From contig CAIIXF020000007.1 of the NCBI GenBank assembly GCA_903813345.2, positions 12,397,031-12,439,713 of the forward strand: DNA of 42,683 nt. Reading direction: 5' to 3'. The notes beneath the pieces were generated by a model that saw only the letters and a program-made list of their open reading frames with translations, was not told where the DNA came from and searched no databases. Position 1 is the stretch's first letter. Each line of letters opens with the position of its first letter. Positions 30,456-41,994 of the stretch are shown piece after piece. Position numbers and translations under genes: made by a program. This DNA is from Owenia fusiformis. Taxonomy: Eukaryota > Annelida > Polychaeta > Sabellida > Oweniidae.

Positions 30456-31697
30456 GGCTATTGTTTCTCTTGTGGAACTTCGAACTCATTTGCTATAACG
30501 AAGTATCACTATCATAATATGAAAAACATTAAGTATTTCTTCTATAATTTAGTGCACATGGTGTCACGATGACCTCCCGTGACCTATTGAACCGGAGAAG
30601 ATATCATTTGACCCCTCATCTACCTAGAGTGAAAGATATATCAGTGACAGAATTTCTCACTAAAATGACACTGAATTTGACACATTTTGTTTATCTTATA
30701 CAAAACATGTGTGTAATATTTAGTATAATAAAATTACGAAAAAGAAAATCAAAAATTGTACATAAGATAGAAATATGGCAACGCAGGCAAAAATGAAAAA
30801 TGATCTGGTATTCAAGAGGCTCTATACAAAATCATAGTTCGCATGTAACGTTTATGTACTTTAATGATGTAACATTGAGCCGATTGTTGTTTTCAAGATA
30901 TATAATGATTGTGTATAGATAGATGAGAAACTTGTCTAGCCACATAATATTCGAACAGCATTAATTCCCTTGTTTTCCAGCTGCAGACTCTTTAGCGTTT
31001 GGAAAGATCATATCATTTTGCGTTCCCCGAAGGCTATCATCGATCGTTAGTTGAAAACATTGTTGATATAACTATTTTAACGTTGGCTTCGCATTACCAG
31101 CGGGTAATTTGTTTTCCTATAATTGACATGTGTGATTTACCATAACACTACATGTACGATGTAATGGACAGGTTGCTTTCAGTAAATGTCAATAGGATAC
31201 GTTTCGGCTTTGTTGGTGGTTGTACTTTTCTTACAATATCGTTAACACTTCGTTGATTAATGTGAAGAACGCTTCCCATAATCGCGTACGTCTTCTATGA
31301 TTCGCAAACTCGTTAAATAGAAAATACAGACGCAATCTGAAGATTTGTATGTACATGCTATTTATCATATAGTATTACTGTGTATTAAAATTAGGTATTC
31401 GGTCAAGACAAGTAACTTAGTCAACTTTCGATATTCGTATGTTCATCAATATTTGCTAAGAATGGTGCCACAATTGAAGTAAACCTCTGGTTAATTATTT
31501 TCAATAAACCTATCAGCAAACGTGTAAATGATAATTTTGATGTTCTGTTACATATTGGTGAAGCAATCTTTGGGATATGACCTAAATTTCTGATTTTCCA
31601 CAGTGTCCCTGTATACCCCTACTTCAAAAGATATATGTTATTCATCATTTTTCATTATGAACCAACCATAAATGTATTTTTTCTTGTTTACATACAG

Positions 31698-32124
31698 AAT
31701 GAACTTTCGGTTTTCAAATATTGCAAGACGGTACTGCATTTATTTGTTCAGGATATCGAGCAAACAAATGCGTGTCAATTTACACTGTAATATCCTACAT
31801 ACTTATATTTCAAGGGTGGTTTTGAAGAATAATCAAGAAAATCCATGTTTTCAAATGGATTCATCCTTGTCAAAGAACGTGAATGAGGATATGCCGTTTG
31901 AAAAACTCACAACATGTTTCAAGTTCTTACAATTCTTGGTTAAAAAAAATAATTTGAAAGTTGTGATTTCGAATGTAATATCCTACTCAATGAAATTTGT
32001 TGATATTTGTGAATTTTTTCTTTCGAAATGCACATTGCTGGATAACAGAACCTTGCCATGTTCGAGATGCACGAAAAGTGTTTTGTTAATACTTGACGTC
32101 GTACGGATATTTGGATGTGATTGA
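31698..32124 (+). CDS. Unassigned ORF of uncertain reality
   Basis: From an internal ATG (MNFRFSNIARRYCIYLFRIS) the frame stays open for 141 codons in a region of high AT. It is preceded by a pyrimidine-poor ACATACAG that could be a 3' splice site. Seven cysteines are spread through it, including CSRC near the end, but with no known spacing. No start context, neighbour or motif supports expression. Confidence 0.12.
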
Positions 32125-33764
32125 CGTTTTCGTTAATCTCCTACCACTGTAATTTCCAACTTAAATTTTGGAAGCCAAATGTGATAGTCACGAATTGATA
32201 TTTAAGTCACACGTTGATGCATACATCATGTGTGTACATTAACTGTCGAATACATGCCAACTTACATTTATATAAATATCAACAATTAACTCAAATCATC
32301 AATTCTCGAAACGGTTTATCATTTAACCTGGTGAATTGAATGTTTCATTTTGATTCATAATTATGGTATCGGATTTGAGTATAATATAAGTCGAGGCTTA
32401 AACAAAGCAATAAAATTACGTGAAACCTTTTGTGAAAATTCGAACGATTTTTCAAGAATCCTCCTTCAAAGTGATACCAAAGTGCTCCCCGGGAGTGGAA
32501 ATTTCGTCTTGTGTAATCAAAATGATAGAGCGGGTGGTTTGAATTTTTGTTTGAGTTTATAGTTTACATCTATAAATTGAAAAACATATCGCCTAATTGA
32601 GAGGTACATGCATATTTTGGCGATCTATCATTATAAAGGGCTAAATATTGTGCAAAAACAGGAGTTGACACGCTTACATTTGAAAATGAAATTTCCTACA
32701 TAATCGTCGACTCATGTTTAAAAGTCATGAAAACAAGGTTGAACACAAAACATTGACCCAGTTACTGTCAATTCAGCATGGGCTCACCAAGGGAAATATT
32801 ATTAATGACTTAAATCGTTTACAGTTAAGTTGTATTCCAAGAAACTTATCAATTTAGAAATGCAAATTGTTCAATTTTGTTTTTCAATTATAAAAAATGG
32901 CACCTGTAGAGAACAACGTTTAAAAAAAATTTAAAACGGAGATATTTACTTATGCAACATTCATTGGCATGTGTCAGGGAATAAATAGGAAGAATATGCA
33001 TTTGATTCTATATCTTGTTCCTGAAGGAGTTTGTTAAGGAGCGGTATATCTTAACGTACTTTTATCATCCCGAACTCAAACATTTCGAATACTGATTTCG
33101 AGAATGCTTTGTTGAGAATGGATTCGAGATGTACTCCAAATTAGTGCCTTAAAATGGGTATTATCATCTAAATAACCACCTCACAAATTATTTTGGAAAT
33201 CAAAGATGTACGATTTTTGAGATTTTTATTTTCGAATGTTGACTTACTTACTTGGCTTGACTGATTAATTACATTCTAATGTAAAAATTCTAAATGAAAT
33301 ATTGCTATTTTACAGTCTGATATTTGTGAAATTGGCAAATGTTTATCAGCATATGGACGAGTTCTGACAAAACTTTATAAACACGAGCTATACAGTGCGT
33401 ATCAAAAAAACGCAACAGATCGTTATCTTGGAAAAGCACAAAACCAGTGATAACAGCATTGATTTCATGCAATGCACCATACAGCCATGTGTCTCCTCTT
33501 TACAATGATATATCATTCATTGATATTTGGTCATGGTTGGGTGAGTAATCATTCCATTTGCAAAGTGGGCCAAAATTAGCATTAGAATGATGCCATTTGT
33601 TAACTTTTTGTTAATTGTTTTATTTAATATTAGTGTTTTGAGAAATATGTGCGTGTATATAACTTGTATAATAAGGGTGTTTGACCTCAATGTTTAATAT
33701 GTAAAAATGTATTCCAAGTTCATTCTTCATTTAAAAAGTGGATATTGCATACTAGATAATATAT

Positions 33765-33860
33765 TTGCGTAATACTTTGCTTGTCAACATAATTCATATG
33801 AGGGTGGGAGGGGGTGTATGTGAAAATTAGGTGTTTTTTCATTTCTCATTTATTCCATAT
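33765..33860. repeat. Inverted repeat arm, left of LINE 3
   Basis: GCTTGTCAACATAATTCATATGAGGGTGGGAGGG pairs with 35250-35310 in reverse (GCTTCTCGACATAGTTCATATGAGGGTGGGAGGG). The match continues weakly into ATGTGAAAAT. The core TTCATATGAGGGTGGGAGGG is perfect. Confidence 0.75.
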
Positions 33861-35215
33861 ATAATATATAAAAATACAATACAATATTATTGCCTACGTT
33901 TTTCAACATTGTTGGTAATATACAAAACATATACAAAACATATCAAACTGGAAATAATGGAAATACAATAGATTAGATCCATAATATAGATGGTGAAAAA
34001 TGTTAGAGGCCTTCGGGGGGGGGGGGGTGCTTAATCTAAAATACCAAGAGCTAAACAGATTTAATTGCTAAATATTTGAATAATTTGTTCATTCTCCATT
34101 ACTGTAAGATTTCTGTCTCCAAATAATAAAAATTGATTTTTTTGAATTGACGTTTTGGAAACAGTTGAGAAATGCTAAGGTTTTTAGTCCTGCTAGGAGA
34201 GTGCATCTTTCTTGTTGCAGCAGAGGGCAGTTTAAAAAAAGTGATGTGTTTGCTGTTTAGCACCACAAAATGGGTCGCTTACTGTCGCAAAGTTATGGGC
34301 ATATAGATCTGCTTTTAGAATCAGACCAGCTCAATACCAATGGTATCTAGCCTTGAAAGAAAAGATTTTGAGATGTTCTTCTCTCCTGAAAGCTAACGTT
34401 TTCCAGTTGAGTAAAGATAAAGCTTTTGAAGTGTTTGAACCATGAATTGCACCTGACACAAGGCAAGCTGCTTGGTAATGAAGTCTATCAAATGTTCAGA
34501 GTTTTGCAGTTGAAGCCTTATCATATATTGTGTCACAGTAGTCAAAATGGGGTAGTACGTATAAATGAGGTAGTACGTATAAATGAATTATATAGGACTA
34601 TATTCTCTAAGTACTTACTGTTAAGCAGTTTAGATATTTTTTTCAGAGGTCTCATAAGAGAGTTTACTCTCTCTATGAGTTGGTCAACATGTGAATTAAA
34701 ATTTAGATTTTGATCGAGCACTAAGCCCAAGTGCTTGTGTTTGGTACAACTAGGTATCACATCTGCTCCTAGTTTTAAAGGGGCTGGCTCTTGTAATAGC
34801 CTTCTGTTTCCTGAAACAAAAGTCAAGTCGGCGCTTTTTTGTGCCTTAAAGGTCATCATCCGAGTCCTAGCCCAGTTTGCCAAAGTGTCAAGATCTTTTT
34901 GCAGTGGTTGATGAATGTTTAAAATCTGATCAAAACTGCCATGTGCACTGAAAATAGACGTGTCGTCGGCAAAAATAAATGTTTTAGATAAGAGATCAAT
35001 TTATGTATATTAGAAAAAGTAGGGGCCCGAGAACTGATCCTTGTGGTACACCAGCATTGATTTTAAAGTTATTTAAATTAAGATCATTGTTATCATTGCT
35101 AATATTTATACCATTGAGATTTACATGATTTTTTGAGGACCAATCAGATAAGCTGTTGTTGACTTTGGCTCGAAAATTAGGTGAACGCCTCACTGACCTG
35201 TTTCCCCCCGAGATG
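33838..35215 (-). mobile_element. Decayed CR1/Jockey-like LINE (LINE 3)
   Basis: Minus strand order: NINAGVPQGSVLGPLLFLIY-like motif B (35060), FADDTSIFSAHGSFDQIL with the catalytic FADD (34960), LANWARTRMMTFKAQKSADL and KHKHLGLVLDQNLNFNSHVD (34800), then an 18-bp in-frame duplication (34552-34587, FIRTTS), then frameshifted remains of a CGA-x-HHFF knuckle (34250). The UTR contains a run of 13 G (34015-34027) and ends near ATAAATGAGAAATGAAAAAA at 33838. Same family as LINE 2 by shared motif blocks, but older. Truncated on the 5' side, since motif A and the endonuclease are missing. Confidence 0.8.
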
Positions 35216-35239
35216 AATTCACTTGGAACCAGTCAGATA

Positions 35240-35320
35240 TTCACTTAGTAAAACATGCATTTTCACATTCAACCGCCCTCCCACCCTCATATGAACTATG
35301 TCGAGAAGCGAAATCTTATA
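35240..35320. repeat. Inverted repeat arm, right of LINE 3
   Basis: CCCTCCCACCCTCATATGAA (about 35277-35296) is the reverse complement of the left arm core. The outward side (CTATGTCGAGAAGCGAAATC) also pairs with the left arm, with several mismatches. Confidence 0.75.
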
Positions 35321-37484
35321 ATTGGTCATGGATAGTGATTGAAATATATCATTTACTGTATACTATTGGACTTGTATCCTCCGTTTTTAAATGAAAAATC
35401 TGATGTAAAGGTCTGCAGGTGGCATTATTTCCACATTCAACTCCCAAATAATCTAAACTATGATTCAATGTGAAGACAAGCCTCTATGTGGCTGGGGGAT
35501 ATTTCGTACTGAAGACTAGCAATACCAATAGCAATTACATGTTGAAGAGTACTCTAAACATCAAATATGGATGTAGATACTGATATTCATACGAAGTACA
35601 GTATTCAGTCTAAAATGATGTGGGAATGACAAAATCCACTCTCGAAGTCCATTAGAGCATCAGTGAGTTAACATCCATTCGCAAAACCGACGCCATAGTC
35701 CATAAAACACAATAATATACAATGGTCATCGAGAAAAAACTAAGTAGATGAATAAGTGCATATATCATATTTACCTGACATATATCATCAAAAAGTATAT
35801 CGTACTACCTTAATATAAATACATCGTATGTTTTGAAAGCAATGCAAATAGATAACAATATTTGAATTCCATTTGATGGGTGTGGTGTTTGTTACTTATT
35901 TGAATTGAGAAAACATTAATGGATTTGACGGAAAGAGCCAGTTTTGTCCACGCAAATTGAAGTGTCAAGTCCAGGGAATTACAACAAAGCTTGAATTAAG
36001 GTAATATTGGTTGTTGAAACAGAGTTATCTCCCCGAAGAGATAAGTTCATTGGCATGATGGCCGCAATCTAAATAGAATAATACAAATAAGCACGACCAT
36101 CAATTGAAATAATATTGAAGGTTCGTTCACAATTAACGAAATGCAAAAATGGACTGGAATTGTACGATTTATTTGCAGGATTTCTCAGTTTCGGTCTGTC
36201 GCTTGAAATCAAAGGGGGTGTATTTGCTCGATACTATTGTTTGATTTGATTTGATTTTTGTTCCGATTTTATTTGTCTTCACTTCCGAGAATTACATGTG
36301 TGGCCATCCGTGTGATATTAGATCTTTGATGTCAATTTGGTCACGAACGAGACAACAATCTATTTGGCGTAACAGATCCGAATAGCATGTTATCATGGTT
36401 TTATCATGTCTTACTTGTTTATCGATACTTAGAAATATTAACCAACCGGGCTAATAAAATGTTAGGCCATGATGTCACGCATGTAAAAATAAATGATAAC
36501 TAACTTTCAAAAGGTAAAAAAGTCGTTCAAACAATAAGGCTTTGGTTCATATCTATTTTTAGCATGCGATCGATGAAAAACGAATATCCAAAATCGTCAC
36601 GCATGATACACTAAGATCCCATAATAACTATTGCCCTTTGCATTTCTCGATTGAATTGTCGAGCAAATCTAACCAGCAAATGAGCTATGAATACATATAA
36701 ATAACTTTTGAAGTAGACGTTACACGCAAGTGAAACGTTTTAAATAATTTATAAACAATAACCGATAATTTCATAGATTCTTTCTCTGTTAATTGTGCCG
36801 TCTAGGATCCTGAATTGAATAGATAGAATTGCCTTTCGCGTACGGGTTATATTATCGTTTGAAACAGACACCGAGACGTGTTATACAAATGAAAATAGAT
36901 AAGGAATACAACGTGTCTCTTCCGGGTGTCTTCAACCTTTTCTCATAATTTCCTGCAAATAAAGATCTTAATTAAAACAAACTGGTTCTAATGAGACATT
37001 GAATCTAACATGAAACCATCATCAGAAGCAATAAATTGAAGTTAAGCAATGCGATCGACATGTGTTATTGAGATGTAGCTTTTGGGTATGTAGGTGCTTA
37101 TATTTGTGTATACTCTCCGCCATTGATTTCGAAATTCTTCCCAAGTGTTCCCATAGAAGTAGTCGTGTTCTTCAGTTTATCAACAATAGACTAGATGCGA
37201 GTAGAAATAATCTTGATTTTCGTCATTAAAAATTCATAATTCGGTCGAACTGATGTCATATTTGGAATCTACATTCCATCTACATCTAAAGATGTGGTTT
37301 TGAAAAGATCAGAGTTTATCAACTTCCAAAATTTAATTTTCTTTGAAAATGTGAGGTCGGGGAGATACCCCATAGACGCCATGTTGTAAAATCACAAAAA
37401 GTGAAATATCTTTTCTTGTGTTGGGCAGATAACTACTTATTTTCCTTTACCGGACATATTTCAATTTGTATTACTATAAGATAC
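35320..37484. other. Gene-poor interval
   Basis: No coding signal or named repeat beyond a GATTT run at 36240-36258. The base composition is uniformly AT-rich. Confidence 0.5.
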
Positions 37485-37489
37485 ATAAG
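37485..37489. repeat. 5-bp target-site duplication (left)
   Basis: ATAAG, directly outside the left terminal repeat; identical to 39116-39120. Confidence 0.75.
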
Positions 37490-37558
37490 CACCCTGGACG
37501 AAGTGATAAGGTCAAAACAAGTGGCTCTGATTTAGGAAAAAACGATCTTCCTAAAAAT
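37490..37558 (+). repeat. Left terminal inverted repeat, 69 bp
   Basis: Perfect inverted match to 39047-39115. A/T-rich tract GTCAAAACAA starts 22 bp from the end. Confidence 0.95.
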
Positions 37559-39046
37559 TAATAATTTTTGTACCCCAATTTTTGTAAGGTTAAATTCTTG
37601 TGGACAAAGAGGAGAATCATATACAATTTTGTATTATGTTCAAGTGGTACATCTTAAACTACTCAGTTCGTGTGTTTTAAATTGAATGGAACGCGCATTA
37701 GTGGCTGGAGTGTAAATTAAAGTTGAGAATTATATCTCCCGCTAAAAATTACGATTTTATATTGTCAAAATATCTTTCATTGATGATCAATGATGCATAT
37801 AAACGTTCATGCACACCGAGATTGTATGTTTCTTTTCATATGTGCATTAACAGCATCGACAGTTATTTCAATTTGATGTGATGCCTATTGTTTTACTCCC
37901 GACGACGAACATTTGAGGAAAATAAGCGGTTATTGATTTGCGATGGTGATTTGTGATAAAACGCGGCTTTCTATACCTGATTTAGTTTCATTAATTTAAC
38001 GTTTTCCAGTCATGTCCTATGACAATCGCCGTTATGAAGCGTCGAAAATCTCTTTATATTACATCAAGTCATGTGGAAGTGGCCTTTGGATGAAATAAGA
38101 GTCTAAGATACATGCAGCTTGTTAGACGTACGATGCCCGTTGTCAACGCAAAGTCCAAAGATCTGGATGTCAAAACAACCCCTTTATTTACACTGCCATT
38201 GCACATGAATGGGAATTATGTTTATGTCCACTATTTTAGTAAATCGTCTTGGACATTTACTATAGAACAAATCATTTGCCTTACTGTATCTTTTGTTTAG
38301 CCTGAGAAGCAGTCACAGTGATTTTTTAGATTTTTGATTCAATCTCATTAATTTTGATGAAGCCCTCTTTTAAGCAGTTTAGTCGAATGAATGCAAAGGA
38401 ATAATATAATGTATTTGTTAAAGTTCCACTTTTTAAAAAAATAACAATAGTATTAATAAAGTTTTCAAAAATAAACTTTATTCTATCATCTATATCTGTG
38501 TAAAGAACTATACAATTAAGAAAACAAATAACTACAGTACAGTGTTGATATTTGCACTTTTGTGTTGATAATTACCTATAATATTAATGTTATTAGCATT
38601 GGAAGCCTAAACACCTGAAAGTAAACAAGTGATTAATTAGACATCCATTCCACGTATTTTCCATATATTCTGTGGGAATCAGAGCCGCGTTTTTTCCAGA
38701 AAATAAATCTAATCTCGTCTCAGGGACGTAAATTACTTCTTGTATTAGAAAAATAATGGTGATATGACATTCCCTGGTTCATAAACTATCATATCGCCAA
38801 ATATCAAGGCATTTGAAACAGAGTATCTACCATTTTTTCGAAAATAATCAAAAAAAAATATTGCGGTTATTTACAAAAATATATTATTTCAATTCATATT
38901 CATTTCGTTTCTTAGTATTAATCGTTACAATATTATATATAGAGAGGTGGATATGTCTTGGATCAATGTACCGAGTTTGAACATGTCAGGTGGCCAAGAA
39001 AGGGTATAATTTAAAGAAATAAACTCACCCCTGCTCTGCCATGTTT

Positions 39047-39115
39047 ATTTTTAGGAAGATCGTTTTTTCCTAAATCAGAGCCACTTGTTTTGACCTTATC
39101 ACTTCGTCCAGGGTG
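39047..39115 (-). repeat. Right terminal inverted repeat, 69 bp
   Basis: Perfect inverted match to 37490-37558, with no mismatch; zero divergence suggests recent transposition or gene conversion. Confidence 0.95.
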
Positions 39116-39120
39116 ATAAG
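39116..39120. repeat. 5-bp target-site duplication (right)
   Basis: ATAAG, directly outside the right terminal repeat; identical to 37485-37489. Confidence 0.75.
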
Positions 39121-40060
39121 GGTAATATGAAAAGTAAACCACTAAACTTGTAATACCCTGCCATGTTATTTCCCCGAATCAGCCAGCTGGTGGCGAAACT
39201 GGTAACTACCTACTCGCATCTGAGAAATTGTTATACTGTTAACTATTTATGAGGCTGGAAACGGCTGTCGCCATCATCTGGCAATCCCATGCATAAGATT
39301 CCAAGTTTCATCATTGTTTAACTTTTTGGTGATCATCTAGTTTTCTTGAAGAAGCTTCGAAATCATCTTATTTGACTCAGCCTGGGTTTCAATTTGATTC
39401 AGAATTTTTTATATTTCGACCCACGCTTCGACAGAAATATCAAGGGAATAGCAAGAGTCACTATGGAGAGGAAAACAGGTTGAAAGTAATATTTGACAAA
39501 TTATACTTCTCTTGATTCTACGTATTAGTAATTTCTATACGCACCTCGGATTCGACATATGTCATCCCAGGCCGTTACGGGATGATAGCATAATTCTTCC
39601 TTGAATAGCAAAATTTATCTTATTGGATTTATATTCATTTTGTCTATTCCTTAGTAGTCCGAGCAGAAACTTGCTTATCCACCCATGCAGACAAATTGCC
39701 TAAAATTACATGCATATGATGCGAGACTCGACATTCACCAGGAAAGTAGAAACATTTTGTCACCCATAGAGCAAATTAATTTTTACTGCTTAATAAATGG
39801 TCAAGGACAGTTACAAATTGAGTTGAAGGTCATCTTAGAGATATACTAACGGTAAATGGCGTTCGTTTTGCCTGAAAATAAAAAAGTACGGGCTTAGTTA
39901 AAACACTTGGACCGTAAAATGTTGAGATATCTTTATAATTCTTTTATAACAGATGATTACCACGTTACGACCCAACGATACTTGAAACTACCCTACATTA
40001 TGAGGAACGTGTACCTACATATCAAATAAGCATTATTATCCCATCGAAAGAAGTTCGGAG
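39121..40060. other. Interval without features
   Basis: AT-rich sequence with no ORF, repeat or RNA gene that I can support. Confidence 0.5.
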
Positions 40061-40640
40061 GGATAAAAGTAACGCCTCTGTGTGTCCGTCCTGGCAATAT
40101 CGCAAATACGTTTAGCCTGGGGCATTTTAGTGCCAATTTTACAGTGCAAAATATATAAAATTGTAATAAATACGTTTTAAATGTAAAAAGTTATATAAGA
40201 GAAAGCTAGAAATGAAAAAGTTTAAAAGCACACGGTAGCCATCTTGAAAATGGCGACCTTTACACGCTATTTTACGATTTTTGTAACTTGAAATTTTGTA
40301 ACTTGAAAAAAATGATGGAGTTATTTGGTCATATTTGATATGTAAATATTAAAAGCATGACACCCTGTCAAATGACACTTTTGGGTAGTAGGCAGCCATT
40401 TTGAAAAATGGCCGCCATTTTACGTATCGTATTTTACGTTTTGTAAAGAACTGGAGCGATTTTGTTAATGTTTGATAAGTGAATACTATAAGCATTGCAC
40501 ATCTAATGACACCTTGGGTAATAGGAGACCTATGTTTTTTATGATTTTTGCTATAACTGAAAAAGTAGTGGACGATTTTTTATTTTAAAAATGGCAGCAA
40601 TATCTGCTCGATGGAATTTGCTACGCTTTGGCATTGCTGT
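40060..40640. repeat. Dispersed repeat with YY1-like palindromes
   Basis: Contains a CTCTGTGTGTCCGTCCTGGC start common to invertebrate repeat families, then internal units of about 130-140 bp carrying ATTTTACG and TTGGGTAGTAGG or TTGGGTAATAGG. GCCATCTTGAAAATGGCG (about 40239-40256) and GCCATTTTGAAAAATGGC (about 40396-40413) are near-perfect palindromes of the YY1 core AAnATGGC. The right end, GATGGAATTTGCTACGCTTTGGC, matches the end of the copy at 15870-16020. Confidence 0.6.
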
Positions 40641-40649
40641 TATCTAGTT

Positions 40650-41700
40650 ACAAAATATATGAAAATTTGCTGAAGATAAACCCCATTATAACACATCATT
40701 TTTATTATATATAATGTGATGCACTGTATAATGCACCTCGAATTTCCATTTTGCGCCTACACAAAGTGCATTATTTAAAAGCAACGAAAATCTCATTAGG
40801 ACTTTTAAAAACCAAAATAAAATGAAAGAAACTATAAATGGGTTGTGACGCTTTGAAAACTTGATGTGTCGATGAAATAAGAACGCGGTGTTCATTATGC
40901 TTTCACCCTTTTCTCCCCTTCTAATGGTATTCTACATGGTATTCAATTAGTGGATGAGGTTTTGACAAATGGCCATGGGTATAGATACTACTTATATATG
41001 CTACATGCACCGTGCTTGTATTTAGGGGATCGTTACCTTACGACAAATGTTGGAATTGTAATTGTAATTTGGCCGGAATTAGCTAGTTGGCTTTTTTATG
41101 CATCCTAACAAATCGATATGAACGCAAATATCTCAAATCATTAGCTTAACCCAAATATAAGTCTCATATTATACTCAGGTCATAGGCCCTTATTGTTAAT
41201 CATGTATAATGATAGGGTGATTACGCTGTGCGTTTTTAAGAGAATTTGAATATGAACGTGAAATATTGTGCTACAAGCTCCATGGATCACTGTCCCCCTC
41301 TCAATATATTTTTCAATGGACCTACAGGGTAACTACAACGATTTTCCTAATACCGTAATCACTTAATCAGTAAACGAATGGAGAAGTAATTCCAAGATGA
41401 CCATAATTCTACACGTTCACGTACAAGTTCCCTGAAACGTGAACACTAACCTTCTTTATTACTGACACAAATAACAATGACTATCATCCGTAATTCAATG
41501 TTTGAATAGGATAATAAAGTATAATAACATAGTCCGTCGTGCTTGATTTGCAAGGAGGACCAATAATGCATCATCAGTCCTCCTAAAAACAAGCCTCCTG
41601 AATTGTAAAATACCTTTGGGGAACAGTAGAGAATTTTAGCTTAAAAACCCGCCCATTATATTACAAACGACTTAAACAACATCTTCTGTCATATTTTCGT
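40650..41700. other. Interval without features
   Basis: No coding signal; the 69-codon minus ORF at 40686-40895 has no recognisable content. Confidence 0.5.
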
Positions 41701-41714
41701 CTTAAAATGCAATA

Positions 41715-41990
41715 TTCACTTGCAAAATTCACTGGAATCACTCGCGGAATTCACTAAATTCCCCTGCAAAATTCACTAGATTCACTTGCAAAATTCACTG
41801 GAATCACTCGCGGAATTCACTAAATTCCCCTGAAAAATTCACTAGATTCACTTGCAGAATTCACTGGAATCATTTGCGGAATTCACTAAATTCGCTTGCA
41901 AAATTCACTAGATTCACTTGCGGAATTCACTTATTTGGTCTTGCAGAGCACATTCACTGGCTTCGTTTGCAGAATTCAACATTTCAACTT
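41715..41990. repeat. 22-bp minisatellite with 66-bp higher-order repeat
   Basis: Nine consecutive 22-bp units each beginning ATTCACT are arranged as three rounds of A-B-C: A is ATTCACTGGAATCACTCGCG plus GA, B starts ATTCACTAAATTCCCCTG, C starts ATTCACTAGATTCACTTG. Like units in successive rounds are more alike than neighbours. Decayed units continue to about 41990. Confidence 0.92.
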
Positions 41991-41994
41991 GCAA

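Larger units (their letters stand above)
28240..33760. other. Long gene-poor interval
   Basis: No domain-bearing ORF. A 62-codon stretch at 30172 starts MMFYADDDSA, which may be a chance YADD. The 150-codon plus ORF at 31672-32124 follows a TTTACATACAG acceptor-like sequence but is rich in F, K, L, N and S as expected of AT-rich noise; no fold was recognised. A single Tc1-like end (CAGTGCGTATCAAAAAAACG, about 33393) has no partner in the window. Confidence 0.45.
37490..39115. mobile_element. Non-autonomous DNA transposon with 69-bp perfect TIRs, CACNNTG ends
   Basis: 37490-37558 and 39047-39115 are exact reverse complements over 69 bp, starting CACCCTGGACGAAGTGATAA. The similarity stops abruptly on both sides and ATAAG borders each end, so these are real element termini. 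Inside (1488 bp) there is no ORF above 62 codons and no recognised domain. Known: Transib and RAG-type elements make 5-bp duplications and their TIRs begin with a CACNNTG heptamer (CACAGTG in RSS). This terminus, CACCCTG, fits that outline, though Transib prefers CAC[A/T][A/G]TG and I see no clear nonamer. Other 5-bp superfamilies remain possible. Confidence 0.85.

Noticed and set aside
33393-33425. CAGTGCGTATCAAAAAAACGCAAC as a Tc1-like terminal repeat
   Set aside because: No inverted partner was found in the window and no transposase fragment adjoins it.
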